From contig CATOGU010000239.1 of assembly GCA_951799445.1 (NCBI GenBank), positions 186,001 to 250,000 on the forward strand: DNA of 64,000 bases, written 5' to 3'. Below, one piece after another: positions 1-11,280 of the stretch. A program made the position numbers and the translations under genes. Each line of letters starts with the position of its first letter. Positions within the stretch are counted from its first letter, which is position 1. The DNA comes from Pseudisothecium myosuroides (Eukaryota; Streptophyta; Bryopsida; Hypnales; Lembophyllaceae). The notes under the pieces are model-generated. The model was given only the letters and a program-made list of their open reading frames with translations. It was not told the origin of the DNA and searched no databases.

Positions 1-194
1 AGGCCTTGTTGCATAAACACCATTATTTATCAACTCATATATCCAATTCCAATGTTGTTTTTTTGGTTGGATGCAAAATTCTTGTGACCACAAGCATTCT
101 TCAAGAACAATTTCCAAATTGTTGAGCAATTTCACTTTGTAAGCTAAAAACCGCTCTATTGAACACAAAATATGGTTCAGTGGTCTCTAAAGGG

Positions 195-839
195 TTAACC
201 CCTCAAAGCCCAAGGGGCTAAAATCTTGCCCCTCTGATTTTTATTTGGTGATGCCTAAGGTTTCTTTAAGATTATTTTTTGTGGTTATTGTCATTTTTTG
301 TTCTTATTGAAGTCTCCTTTAAGTCTGATTTTGAAAATGAATTCATATGATTTGTCTATCCAAGATTTTGTACAAGGATGTCCATTGCAAATTTTCACTT
401 TCTAGTGTTGAAGGCTCTTGGAAATGAGCCTCAAGTACACTAGAACTTGTAGAAGAAATCACATCAAAAATTCAATTTACAAAATTGTAGAATAGATTTT
501 TGAGAAGTTGTAAATTGATTGGGGTTATGCATGTTATACTTTACGTACTCATGTTTTTTTGGTACCTTCAATTTTAGGTTTGAGATGCAAAAAGAGGATT
601 GAAAGATTTCAAATCACTTTTGCAGTTTTAACACCTTCATGATCAAACATTATAATCTTTCGATCCATAAGTGATATTGTTGGAATTTCTTTTCCTATGT
701 GATCTATAACATGTCTACCTTAAATTTGTACGGTTACACTTCAAAAATATTTGATAAGATTGATCAAAATGCAAACACTTTGTTCACTTCCAAGCAAAAT
801 CTGAGATACTGAAAAACAGTAAGGGCGTTGAGGGGTTAA
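195..839. mobile_element. TTAA-flanked non-autonomous element (MITE), family H
   Basis: Begins TTAA-CCCCTCAAAGCCC and ends GGGCGTTGAGGGG-TTAA. The outer 13 bases match in inverted orientation with one mismatch, and both sides carry TTAA. No coding potential is seen inside. TTAA target duplication with CCC-starting termini is characteristic of piggyBac-type elements; assignment to that superfamily is inference because no transposase is present. Confidence 0.6.
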
Positions 840-894
840 CCACTAAGCTTTGAAACCTCTGTTGGAAATTAGGCAGTGGCAAGGTGTAAACGGC

Positions 895-1258
895 TAGGGG
901 CTCAAATCTAGCCCCTCTGATCTTGCTCTAAATGTAGGTCAAGTATTTATTTCTTTTTCTAAACTTATGGTTATTATTATATTTTATTCATATTCTATTC
1001 TCCAAGTAACATTAGAAGTTGGATTTTGAAAATGATTTCATATGATTAGTCTATTCAAGATTTTCACATGTGTGTCCACTGGAAATTTTACTTTCTACTG
1101 TTGAAGGCTCTTGGAAATGAGGGTGAAGTACATCTGAACTTCCACAGAAAATGGTACTAAACATTCTATTCATGAAATCGTAAAACACATTATAATAGGT
1201 TATAAAGTGCTTGGGGTCCTCCATGTTACACTTTACATACTCAAATTTTTTTGGTACC
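895..1258. repeat. Second, truncated copy of the 195-839 element
   Basis: Co-linear with about 206-565, although diverged. Shared stretches include CCCCTCTGAT near the start, GATTTTGAAAATGA, GTTGAAGGCTCTTGGAAATG and the end TTTTTTTGGTACC. It lacks its own right terminus, so this is a tandem or nested partial copy. Confidence 0.6.
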
Positions 1259-1262
1259 ATGG

Positions 1263-1615
1263 ACCACCCATTTTAGGTTTCACATGTCAAAAAAGGATTG
1301 GACGACGTCCTTCGTCCGATTTCATCACTGTCGTCCGACATTTCGTCGCTTCACGGTCTCTCGTTTGTCAGATTGGTGCTTTTCCGATATCGTTGGATGT
1401 CCGCCATGATGAAGTCAGCGAGGGTTGGCGACCCCGTGCGCGGCGACGGTGCCATTCGGGAAGCGAGGGAGGCAGTTGCAGATTAGGCCGAATTCGGGAG
1501 TCAACTGCATCCTCATGGATCGCGAGGCAACCCCAGAGCAGTGCCAGGTAGCATTTCTTTGGAGGTCAGCGGCGGCGCAAATGTGCGGAGCGCCATCGCC
1601 GGAGCAGGGGTAGAG
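1263..1615. other. GC-richer segment, no recognised gene
   Basis: Several overlapping short open frames exist on both strands but none has a recognisable domain. The segment contains repeated GTCGTCCGAC-like words. It may be a remnant of coding sequence, but no function can be assigned. Confidence 0.3.
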
Positions 1616-1797
1616 AAGTAAGATATTGACATCTAAAGAGAAAAAAAAGTTTTTTTCTTTGCTGCCCAAAATTTTTAGAAGCCTTTGACAGCTCCTAAAT
1701 CAAAAAAATTGCTCTACACAAAACTAATGTTTTTTTTTCTTATGTAGAAGACCAAGTTGGTTTTATGTGGGAGAATTTTCAGATCAATTGGAGGTGT
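1616..1797 (+). repeat. Internal fragment of TTAA-element family A
   Basis: The run from GATATTGACATCTAAAG to GGGAGAATTTTCAGATCAA is co-linear with the interior of the family A elements at 50116-51063 and 57855-58767. Both termini are missing. Confidence 0.6.
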
Positions 1798-1806
1798 GAA
1801 TCATAC

Positions 1807-1990
1807 TTTGTAAAATCTTGCAATGCCATAAGTACCACATCAGAATCGGCAGTGGTCGTGTTGAGGTGAGCGGCATAGCGAGCGATTTCCGCTCCAACTT
1901 CTTGCATGGCCACGACGATCGCTGCTCCTGAGTGGCACCAGCTTCGATCGCACAAATGCACTCCCTGTAGATCTGCATGATAGCTCACCT
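1807..1990 (-). pseudogene. Possible exon fragment, weakly histone-fold-like
   Basis: On the minus strand a frame reads EVGAEIARYAAHLNTTTADS followed by DVVLMALQDFTK, and ends at a plausible GTATGA donor (bases 1801-1806). Alternating helix-like hydrophobics followed by a Val-rich stretch resemble the second half of a histone fold as in TAF or CENP subunits. This is only an impression: the match is short, the upstream frame is poor, and no neighbouring exon was found. Confidence 0.2.
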
Positions 1991-2314
1991 ACTGTACCAT
2001 ACCTAAGAAATTCTAGCCAACAGGAACGAAGAGTGAACACGAGGAATCGTACATCTTTACTTGTAAATTTCAAAAATTGCCTCGTTTTATTATTTGATTC
2101 ATGAATGTTCTCAAGATCTACATTAAATATGACATATCCGCAGATTTCGGGATTGCTTGGGCGCGGTTGTCAGCTGAGGACTTTTCAGCGGGAGTAAGTT
2201 ACTTGCGTTGAATCGCCGTGATTTTTAAATTTCACAGGTCGATTAAACCCTAGAATGGGACGTCGGAGGTGACGGGTCACGGGTAGGCGGGAGTGCCAGG
2301 TGTACCTACAAATC

Positions 2315-2361
2315 TTAACCCCTGAAGGGCCCGAACGCCCTAATGGTCCTTTAGGGGTTAA
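2315..2361. mobile_element. 47-bp TIR-only TTAA element
   Basis: TTAA-CCCCTGAAGG at the left and CCTTTAGGGG-TTAA at the right, with only about 20 bp between them. It is essentially two family A/B-like termini joined back to back. Confidence 0.55.
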
Positions 2362-4825
2362 GTAGGGCAATGGGGCTCTAATATGAAGTAGTCTTCACTT
2401 ATCAACGTATAAATGGCAGACATGAAATAACAGGTGCCGTTGATTGGCGGGGACTTTGCGGTTCGCGCCATTCCCATCACAAAAACGGCCACATCAGAAT
2501 TCAAAATTCCTGCGCCCAAATAACAGTCACATTACTAACGGCCGTTCCAGCTGTAAGTTCTCACGTTCACCACCCCGTATTCCCACCAGTTCCCTGTAAC
2601 CCGTACACGTCAGACGCCAACTCAGCATCTATCAATGCCAGCGAGGATTTTGAAGGTTCAAACCCAATAACATCCTCCGTCTCTGGAGGACACGCTATGA
2701 GGGTCATGCTATGGGGGGTCATGCCATCGAGGACATGAAGGGCATGACCCCATTGATACAATGGGCACGTAGGGTTTACTAGTCTATATATATAATTGAT
2801 TAGGATGTCCGTCGAGCTCCAATAGTATGGTGTCTTTGGTCAAACAAAGTATAATTTTAAAGATTTGCGATTAGCTTAGGGTCAAGAGGCAAAGTATTAA
2901 ATTTGTGATTGGTTGAGGGTCAAAAGGCAAAGTGATGAACATGGGAGTTGGGTGTGAAAGGACATATTTGGTGGAACCCATTGAATCTTTTTTCAACTTG
3001 AATTTGAAATTCATATACAAAGGAATGGGTCCTCATCTGCATCCCATACTCGATGAACTATTGACTTGTGTCGTTTCATGTACTCAGTGCAAAATCCAAG
3101 TGCATCCTCCATGCGATACCCCTCTGCTATGCTGTACATGTAGAAATCAAAGTTTGCAAGCTTCTCTTACGCGCCCCACGTTTTTGTCCTATATGGTCAG
3201 TCAGGGAAGGCAAAAAATGCCCATGCTGCCCTTCTTGCAACACCATTGTAGAGCACTATAGAACTACTGTAGAGAACGTACATCTACCGTAGAAAAGTAC
3301 TCCAGAGGGGCAGTCACGGTGACTAGCCAAGCGATCGAGGGTTACGGCTAAGGGGACACGAGGATAGAGGCACAAGGATAATGAAGAAAATGTAGAAATT
3401 GAAGAAAAGATTCGGGGAAAATTCTCTCTCCACTACAAAGGCTGAGGAACCATTCCCTGAACTCGGTGGATACATGAGCCTTGCCATGACTATCCCTAAG
3501 GCCCTAATGATTGCAAAAAGAAGCATCCCCACAACATTGTTGCTTGGTTCACTGCTCGCCTCCAATTGCCAACCACCCTTGCCCACTTTATGCTTGAGGC
3601 CAGATTGAAGGCCGGCTTGAAGTCTTTGAATTTCAACCAATAGGATTGCTTGATTCTTCCAAATCCAGCCCAAGGGCTTTATATTTGGGTTGGGTTAGAA
3701 CTACAATTATCTTATGTGGCATCCTAGTTGGCAATATTTTGGCGCCAAAACTTTGGGCCCAAGTCATGGAATGGGGACAAGGTTTTAGGTGGCCCAAACT
3801 CCAGAAGCCACATGGCATAGGTAAAATATATATTCTTGCCATTGAGTGAATTCTAGTCACACTAAAGCACTTCTCATTCTCTCTTTTCTGTTGCTCCTTC
3901 CAACTTCTTTCTTGGGCTTTGCCAGCACGACTTTGCGTCATGGAAAGGAATCTGAATACAATGGTGTGCAATGCCCAAAACCAACTCTCCACGCACAAAC
4001 CCTCGCACGCCTCCAAAACTCCGACGCCTCTCAGCTCACCCTCGCGCCACCACCGCTTCCAACCTCACGGACCTCCACACCATAACGCTCGCACCACAAC
4101 ACCAAACCCCAGGGCACCCGGAAATGGCCACCAAACGGCGCGGTAACAATGGGAAAAACGGACGCGGGCAACGGCATCGGCAGCAACGAGAGCACCGCGA
4201 CGTGGCCACGGGAAGAGATGGCCTACAGAGCCCGGGGTGGCGACGCTAGAGCAAGTCGGACATGGCCATGGGAGGTCGCCATAGCCGTGGGATGGCTGAT
4301 GAATCTGTTTCCCTCCTGAACGTCTCAGCCTCGCTCGCCTGGCTGCTCTGACTGGACTGGCGGAGGGTCGTCGTCTCCCTCGCTGTTCTTGCCCCTGTCT
4401 CCGCGCACTCTCTGCCCATGTCATCTACAATCTACAACTATTGGAGATTTTCTGTTGCTTTCGTTTTTTCCGGGGTTGTCAGTCCCCAGTCCCCAGCTTG
4501 AGGTCAAAATGTTTTAGGACAAAATGACAAGTCTTGATAATTTCAGAAAGGAAGGACTAAAGAAGAAAACCGTATAGAGGTGTTGACATCTCAATTTACA
4601 ATATGATTATATCTTATTGGGCTTTTCAACTCACATTATTGAATTTCAGTGAAATTTGACAATGGCAATCCATTTGTGATTTGGAGTTGTTCTCCAAAAG
4701 TTAGAAGTTTGGTCCAGCGTAGAAAGTCAAAATTTAGAAGATTAGGATGAAAATCTCAAGTGATAAGATTACTAGTAGGAAAAGAAAGGGGGGTGAGCAC
4801 CCTTGGAAATGTATTTAAGGGGCTC
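2362..4825. other. Intergenic, no gene recognised
   Basis: Short open frames exist on both strands (for example 2932-3261 plus and 4065-4424 minus) but show no domain or conserved motif I recognise. A GC-rich patch lies at about 3950-4430. Nothing here can be annotated with confidence. Confidence 0.3.
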
Positions 4826-5105
4826 ATTTTTCTCTCACAAACACCCCTTGGGCCCTAGGGGTCTCGGTGCCCTGCCACCTCAGCTGATTTTGCTCTGCCA
4901 CGGTGTCACTGTGCAGTAGCGGGAGTCGTCGTGGTATGCCGGGTGGCAGCGACCATGTAGGGGTTGAAACTGGAGTTGCGTGATTTCTGGAGTTCACACC
5001 ACATTGTAAACTCCCTTCTGAAATCATCACACTCCATGGTGCCAGTGGCACCTGAAAATCGCCGTACTCCTCGATCAGCCGCTCCATAGGACATCGCCAT
5101 ATCGA
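4826..5105 (-). pseudogene. Probable retroelement gag fragment
   Basis: A minus-strand frame reads GVRRFSGATGTMECDDFRRE then FTMWCELQKSRNSSFNPYMV before running into a frame break. The pattern R-F-S-G-x2-G followed by (D/W)(F/W)-(K/R)-x3-F-x2-W resembles both plant retrotransposon Gag N-terminal regions and the gag at 35.87-36.0 kb of this window (RFSG-AGGIS-WKLRFRTW). No protease or polymerase sequence adjoins it. The fragment is short and could be a different protein. Confidence 0.35.
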
Positions 5106-5345
5106 GGAAAAATACTCCAAACTATACAACTTAAATGTAAACCATACACATATAATAATAATATGCATCACATATTATTATACCATACTGCACAATATAT
5201 TATAATCATACTATTATACTATATACTATGCATATTACAATAATATGTAATGATTGTATAATAATTATACATTAATAATATGTTATTAGTATATGGTTAA
5301 TATGATGTATATTAACTATAATGTTATACTAATATAATAATTATC
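5106..5345. repeat. AT-rich low-complexity block
   Basis: Almost purely A/T with recurrent ATAATA, TATTA and ATATG words. It resembles the blocks at 11630-11830 and 29340-29960. No gene. Confidence 0.7.
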
Positions 5346-6197
5346 ATACATATGGGATATAGGGTGAGCCTATAGGAGTTGAGGTCTGCATTGTTTATTT
5401 GGGTTGAAGGGTAGGGCATAATAATGAGAATTATTTAAAATTTAGTTGTACAATAGCCTTGCCAATATTCAAAAAACAAAATCTACACTTTTATTGGATA
5501 TATTTTAATAATTTAATGGTTAGCTAAAAGTATCCCATGTTTTGAGTATGAAAAAGTATCCCATGTTTGATCCCTGTCCAAGTATCCAGCCGTCAGCTGT
5601 CAATAGTAGCTTAGGATCCTAGGGTGAATGAGCAAAATTGGACAAGTCGATGCTACTTACGTTGTTCATTAACGGACTTGTGACTTTGGCTTAGGGTTAG
5701 CGCAAGGTTTGAGAGTTGGGTCTTAGCAATTCCCGCTTGCACGCTTGCGTTTTATGATTTTGATTGCTGAGATTTTGCGACAACGTTTTCTAACATTATT
5801 TGTGAGTGCGTTCATATTTTAAGCTTTCTCTGATTTCTCTTTCTGCGTGCTCGCATCAACGCCATGTCTTCACGATACCTATCTTAGGAGGAGATTCTCA
5901 AAAATATTATCAAAATTTTGTGGAGGGAATTACAGTATTAATACTCTAGACAATCATAGTTTGACTACAAAATTCAACACAAATATCTGATCTTGAAAAT
6001 TAAGTTTTACGCAGTTCAAACCTCTTTGGTTACACATCTATTTTATTAAGTACTTCGGTAGATTGGAAGTAAGTACAATTAAGGAGGGGATAGCATGATG
6101 AGAGTTCAAAACCTCTTCTTCTCTCAACTATTATATTCTACCCACGTTTGCTTTCACAATCCTATAATTAGCATTACAGGCATGAGACATGTCTTTT
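5346..6197. other. Intergenic, no gene recognised
   Basis: Unique-looking sequence downstream (in minus orientation) of the E2F remnant. No ORF with recognisable features. Confidence 0.35.
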
Positions 6198-7857
6198 TTA
6201 ATCTAAACCAACCGGAGTACCGATGGGAAAAGACTTACTCTCGTTTCGGTACTGCAAGGCTGCGGCGGCTGCAACTCCATTCTCTGGCCTGTGCATCGAA
6301 CAATCGTTTGCCCGAGCTGCGTCTGGTCCAGGAGACGGTTCCGGCGCAAGGGCTGCTGCTGGAAAAGGGAATCCGCCAGGATGCATTGGAAAGGGAGGAA
6401 AGAAAGGGTTAAACAGAGCTCCGGCGGGCCTGAAAGGATAGAACGTATCCAGAGGACCTCCTTTGGGTTGACATGTGGGACAACTTCTCCCTGGTGCCAC
6501 CACTGGAGAGCCCGGCGCTCCTTGGCTCTGGCTCGTCACTGGGATGCATTCGCTACGAGTACCCAGTGTGCTCATGGCAGCAGCTGCAGCAGCAGCATTT
6601 GAAGGCCCACCGTGGTCACAACACAAAGGGGGAGTGATAGGAACGACGTGAGCTTGAGGACCGTCATTCCACCCTCTCCATCCTGCCATCAATAAAACAA
6701 AGACATAAAAAAAAAAAAAAAACTAAATCAATGCAGCACAAAGTTCATAAAAAGCCAAGTTCATGAAATACAAATAGAGTGAAAGCTGGAAAGAAGCTAA
6801 GAAGCTAAGTCCAAGAACTGGATCGTGGAATTTGACGCAATTACGAGCACCGAAAGCTGCAGACATACATACCAGTTTTTGCCACTGCTGCTGCACCATT
6901 TGAAAATGAGGTGTTTGGTGGTGCAATAGGAGATTCATTTGGAGCAGTTGCTGCTGTTTTTCTGCACACGATTTTGGAAGGGGAGTCGACTTGAGACAGA
7001 CGTGGATACAGTGGCACAGGTTTGTTGATAATATCTCTGGAATAAGTCCTCCTAGTCGTCGTGGTCATGACGTTCGGGTCTCTTGGCTGCAATGGTCTCA
7101 AGGCGGTTCGCTTCTTCACCGTGCTGCACTCCACCCTTGGAGCATCCATCCCCGCTCGTTTCAAACCTCTGTTGGAATGAGCGCTACAAGCAGGGCTTGT
7201 GCTCACGCTCTGGCTCAGGGTGTTCGTCCCTGATATTCTTCTACGGGTAGCTGGACCAACAAGGTCATCCTTGGTGCCGAGCCACCGAAATGCAGGTTTG
7301 CGGTTCTCCGCCATATGTGTCTGTACAGTGGCAACACAAGGCTTCAGTTTCACCCTCCAATTCCTTAGAAAAGGTATAACCAAAATGGTCAAAGGTGGTT
7401 GCTTTTTGGAAGTGGGATTTTGTGGTGAGCTTGGGCATTTATTAGATAAATTCAAGAATTCTCATAGGCACACGTACAAAAATGCTCAGATGCAGTGGAA
7501 ACTCGAGCAAGTAGTTAGTTTGTTGATCTACCTTCTCTATGAGCTATAGTGATGAGAGGATGTTAGCAATGTCGTATAATCGCCTCACTTTAGCTGCCAT
7601 TGTAGAAAAAAAGTTACACGTTACTTCAAGGAATACCCGCAAGAATAAAACATAAAACATCAGACATAGAAATGCTCGGCATGTACTAGTATCAAGGTTT
7701 TTATTGCATTACGTACTCTTGAGTTTGGAGGCATCTTTGCAGTCACCAAGTAGCAGCCGAGCAGCATCTTCGAGAGTAACAACTTGCGTCTGGGAGATTA
7801 AAAAAAGCTGAACAAACTTCTGGCTCAAGAGTCCCAACAATTTCTCACGCCGGCACT
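6198..7857 (-). pseudogene. DEL: Atypical E2F (DEL/E2F7-8 type) second DNA-binding domain, 5' truncated, with in-frame stop
   Basis: Four minus-strand exons with GT-AG borders and matching phases are visible. Exon 7717-7857 encodes CRREKLLGLLSQKFVQLF and an AARLLLGD segment. Exon 7532-7593 encodes TKVRRLYDIANILSSL, a TAG stop (bases 7544-7546), then LIEK. Exon 6873-7320 begins THMAENRKPAFRWLG. Exon 6198-6682 is Pro/Ala-rich and runs to a TAG. Atypical E2Fs carry two winged-helix DNA-binding domains without a DP partner and repress S-phase and endocycle genes; RRLYDIANxL and (T)RKPAFRWLG mark the second domain. The first domain is not seen upstream, where repeats start at about 7990. The stop inside the DNA-recognition exon and the missing 5' half point to a pseudogene, unless the first domain lies beyond a very long intron and the stop is a sequencing error. 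The C-terminal 270 residues show no domain. Confidence 0.85.
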
Positions 7858-7992
7858 CTGTACAAGGCAAGTCCCATGTTTTACATAAACCAACTAACAC
7901 TCATGGGACGGCAAAGTTGCACAAGACAAGTTACCAGTCCCAACAAACTTACATTGATTGAAAAAAAGGTGTATATTTCATTCGCTACTTGG

Positions 7993-8180
7993 AAAAATGT
8001 CATTCTACATAGTAAACCCAAGCCGGTTTTTACATCCTCCCATTAACTTTTTGCATCCCCTCCCATTGGTCCAACCTCCATAACTTGGAGTGCCAACTCC
8101 CTCCCATTGGTCCACCTTTTGGAGTGCCAACTCCCTCGCATTGATCCACCTTTTGTAGTGCCAACTCACTCCCATTGGGT
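7993..8180. repeat. Dispersed repeat with 34-bp tandem units (copy 1, three units)
   Basis: Begins TAAACCCAAGCCGGTTTTTA and continues into tandem units of the form CTCCCATTGGTCCACCTTTT plus GGAGTGCCAACTCC, at about 8059-8100, 8101-8134 and 8135-8168, then a partial unit. The same segment at 9882-10016 has one unit fewer and sits behind a tRNA-like hairpin. Confidence 0.7.
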
Positions 8181-8996
8181 AGAAGTACACTAGACCTCTA
8201 CCAATTTCGGCAGAATTTTTACTATATTTAGTGTATAAAAACACATCAAAAACACTAAAATGTTGAATAACTTTTGCAAAAAAAAGTAATTTGGATTTTC
8301 TTTTAAAGCCATTCTAGAGCTAGTTGCAACCAATTGAAATCTCAATCACAATTAAGGAAAACATAATTTTTCACAAAGTTATCCCTTGCCAAAAAATGAG
8401 CAAAAATTCAACGTTATTTTGTAGATATTTGAAAAATTTGTGATGTATTTAGAAATTTGAATGCAAATTTGGATAGAAGAGCCATGGATGTCTTTTGTGA
8501 AGTAAGGGTGGAAGAATATGATATCTCCAAGTCCAAGTTTTTTGTACTTTTCCATAATTTTCTAGTACTTTCTAGTATTGTGACATTTTAATGATGTTCC
8601 ACAAAAGTACAAATTTAACAATTTAAATTCATTTTTTTAACAATTTTAATTATGATCCTATGTATTTAACTCATATAGTTAATAGGAAAACAAAACAAAA
8701 ATCTAAAAAAACCCTTTCAACTTTGAGCAATTTCAAGTACAAAATCATGTTTACCTTCATTTTTGGGTTGTGACACCCAAAGTGGTACACCTCTAGTGTA
8801 CTCTCACCCCATTGGTGCACCTTTTGGGGTCACATTTGGCAAACGTTGCCGTAAGGGGGGCCATTTTTTATGCATGAGCAATTTAGGTGAGATCAAGCTG
8901 AAACTTGCACTCATGACTTGTGTCATGGTGAGGAGCCTCCATGAATTTTTGTGGCTTCATTGGGGTCGCTTTTAGGCGTGACCTTGCTTGGGGTAC
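8181..8996. other. Intergenic, no gene recognised
   Basis: AT-rich sequence. A patch at 8770-8850 carries words related to the 34-bp repeat (CCATTGGTGCACCTTTTGG). No coding features. Confidence 0.35.
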
Positions 8997-9222
8997 TTCA
9001 AACGTGATCCAAAATGTAGAATCTAGTAAGTGAATATTGAAATGAGATACTTCAATAAAATGAAACATGAATATGTCAAGATCGGAAATAGAAAGTGTTT
9101 AATTTGAAAGTCAACCTTGAGTTTGACTGTGCTAGACGGACAGAGGGTCTCATGTCCGTCTATGACGTCAAGTTTGTCGAGTTGTCGCCGTGTCGGGGAA
9201 GACAACGCTGGTGTCTGTGTTG
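8997..9222. repeat. Dispersed repeat R1, copy 1
   Basis: Nearly identical in direct orientation to 19985-20213, from CAAAATGTAGAATCTAGTAA through GACGGACAGAGGGTCTCATG to GTCGGGGAAGACAAC. No terminal repeats seen, so the type of element is unknown. Confidence 0.75.
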
Positions 9223-9224
9223 TA

Positions 9225-9675
9225 AACGCAATTGAAATTGAACTTGTGACCAAAATCAAAAGTAAAGCAATTGTAATAAAAATTGAAGTTGTGATTGCTG
9301 TTAGAATCATAAAGGTAATTGACATTGCAAAGTGTAATTGAAACTGCAAGTTGTAATTGAAATTGCAAATCATAAATGAAATTGCAAATGGTAATTGAAA
9401 TTGTGATGGTCATTGCAAATGGAATTGTAAATGTAATTGGAATTGGAATTGAGACTGATATTGAAGTTGAAATTGAAGTTGTAATTGAAATTGAAATTGA
9501 ATGTGAAACCAAAAGTGAAGTTGAAATTGGAATTGGAATTGGGTTTAGGGATTGAAATTGAACGTGAACTTGTAATTGAGGTTGCAAATTGTAATTGAAA
9601 TTGAAATTGTAATTGAAATTGAAACTGTGACTGAAATTAGAACTATAGTTGTAATTGAAACTAAAATAGAAGTAG
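9225..9675. repeat. Degenerate GAAATT/GTAATT hexanucleotide array
   Basis: About 450 bp built from variants of a six-base unit (GAAATT, GTAATT, GGAATT, AACTGT). Frames across it give Ile/Ser/Thr-rich peptides that are clearly artefacts of the repeat. Confidence 0.8.
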
Positions 9676-9775
9676 GGTTAGGGTCATGTGGGAATTTTTG
9701 TGGGGTTAATTGACACTTTATCCTTGGTGACCCCAATACCATTTGGGTGTCAACTATAAAAGTAAATTAAACATT

Positions 9776-10016
9776 AGCTATACTTGGTAATCTAAGGCTC
9801 CAACCATTAGGCCGATAGACGGTTGGAGCCTTAGATTACTAAGCTCGAGGTTCCGGGTTCAAACCCCGGGGGTGGTGGTGGGTAAACCCGAGCCGGTTTT
9901 TACATCCTCCCATTAACTTTTTACATCCCCTCCCATTGGTCCAACCTCCATAACTTGGAGTGCCAACTCCCTCCCATTGGTCCACCTTTTGGAGTGCCAA
10001 CTCACTCCCATTGGGT
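9776..10016 (+). mobile_element. tRNA-like SINE candidate
   Basis: Bases 9853-9869 (CCGGGTTCAAACCCCGG) form a perfect 5-bp T-arm with a 7-base TTCAAAC loop, an intact pol III B box. Just upstream, 9788-9805 and 9821-9838 form a perfect 18-bp hairpin. Downstream come GGTTTTTACATCC and the 34-bp tandem repeat shared with 7993-8180. A normal A box is not obvious (TAGCTATACTTGG at about 9776 is a weak candidate). It is most simply a SINE head with its body; a decayed tRNA gene is the alternative. Confidence 0.5.
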
Positions 10017-10141
10017 CTTTCTGTTATTTCAGCGGTGAATCCTCCCAGATCTAAGTTCCTAGCTCGGGATGTACAGTTTTTAGGAGCATGGTCACTCCCG
10101 GCCGCATTTTCTCGGTTTTGCGTTGGGCACTCAGGGGTTAA
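10014..10141 (-). repeat. TTAA family B terminal fragment
   Basis: Reverse complement of the left end of the 797-bp elements (47336 and 53688). It ends GGGCACTCAGGGG-TTAA at 10138-10141. Confidence 0.7.
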
Positions 10142-10697
10142 ATAGTGAGATGGGTACTCAAAATAGTCATTGTAGTCACCCACAACCATCACTTCATGGC
10201 CCATAACCATCACCCACAACCATTTGTTATTTTATTAATTAGCCCCTGCCACTGTCAGGTACATCCTTAGAAGGATCAAATCAACTAATCACATAATATT
10301 AGTGACACATTCGTGATTGCGAAAGGTAAAGTGAGAAATTAGTTCTTTCTATAAGTCGGTGATGATTGATTTCTAGAGAGTCTTTCGTAGCCTTCTGTGT
10401 TGGTCATAAACACCTACAGTTTTAAGTCAATAGAAGCAAACATCAACAATACAATGCCTTGCAATAAGTACTCAAAAATGAGCACACTTAGTCTACTATT
10501 CTGGACTCAAGCATACAAGTGATTTTGGGACCCAAAATTGTCAGGCATATGTGGTTGAATATTGATACAAAGAATAGCAATTTTACAGAAGGGATGGAGG
10601 AAAACAATATTGGTACCATTCCTAAATTGCCCAGTTGAACCCCGGCAGGGGACACTATACCAGTAACTACACTCGGTGTACTGATGATCTCAGCGCC
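10142..10697. other. Intergenic with a small CCATAACCATCAC repeat
   Basis: At 10160-10225 the phrase CACCCACAACCATCAC recurs; the same phrase family is found at about 42930-43030. The rest shows nothing recognisable. Confidence 0.4.
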
Positions 10698-10785
10698 AGC
10701 TCAGCTTCTCCCCATTGCCAGCTCAGCTTCAACCCATCGCCAGCTCATCATCTCCCCATCGTAAGCTCAGCATCTCCCCATCGCC
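10698..10785. repeat. 22-bp tandem repeat, four units
   Basis: Four consecutive 22-bp units of the form AGCTCAGCTTCTCCCCATTG plus CC, starting at 10698, 10720, 10742 and 10764, with a few substitutions. Confidence 0.8.
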
Positions 10786-10871
10786 GTGTGCCTGTCAATG
10801 GAGAAGTAACAAAAGTCTGCAACGAAGGAGGCAGACTTGAGTGATGGCTCTTCTAGTTCGCGACGTCGGCG

Positions 10872-11052
10872 TTGCAGGATGGCAAAAGCTTTGCAAGCGC
10901 TCTTTCAGAGCAGCGGCATCTCGCAGATCGGCGAAGTGAAGTCGCGGCGCTACTCCATGCTTGTGCAGGACGGCGTCGTTCAGTCGCTCAACATGGAAGA
11001 GGGCGGCGCCTTCACCAGCAGCAGCGCCGAGGAGATCCTGAAGCAGTTGTAG
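10872..11052 (+). pseudogene. PRXIIE: Type II peroxiredoxin C-terminal fragment
   Basis: The reading frame ends [39 protein letters not shown], stop TAG. This matches the C-terminus of plant atypical 2-Cys peroxiredoxins (VRSRRYA...NLEEGGAFT...SAEDxLKxL), best the chloroplast PrxIIE type. These enzymes reduce peroxides with thioredoxin or glutaredoxin. The piece just upstream ([11 protein letters not shown]) fits the family only in another frame, so a frameshift is likely. The peroxidatic Cys domain is absent. This is a gene remnant, not an enzyme. Confidence 0.75.
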
Positions 11053-11280
11053 AAGCCCAAGGCCGCTCCCAACGTCGAATGCAATGCCGGCCACAACGTC
11101 GCCGTACGTTACATGACCCCACGCCAGGAAAAGGCGCCTTTTGAGTTGATTCCAGATGGAATTCTGGTCGGCCAAGTGAGTAGAGCGTCCAAGCCCGGTG
11201 AGGCGGGATGCAGATTGTTGGTTTGGCGTGTATGAGGATCGTGAGTTGGGATATTGGCTGCACGGTTCAGAAGTGTCATA

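Noticed and set aside
9168..9742. Overlapping minus-strand frames of 65-139 codons rich in Ile, Ser and Thr
   Set aside because: They translate the hexanucleotide array; the periodic composition comes from the repeat, not from a gene.
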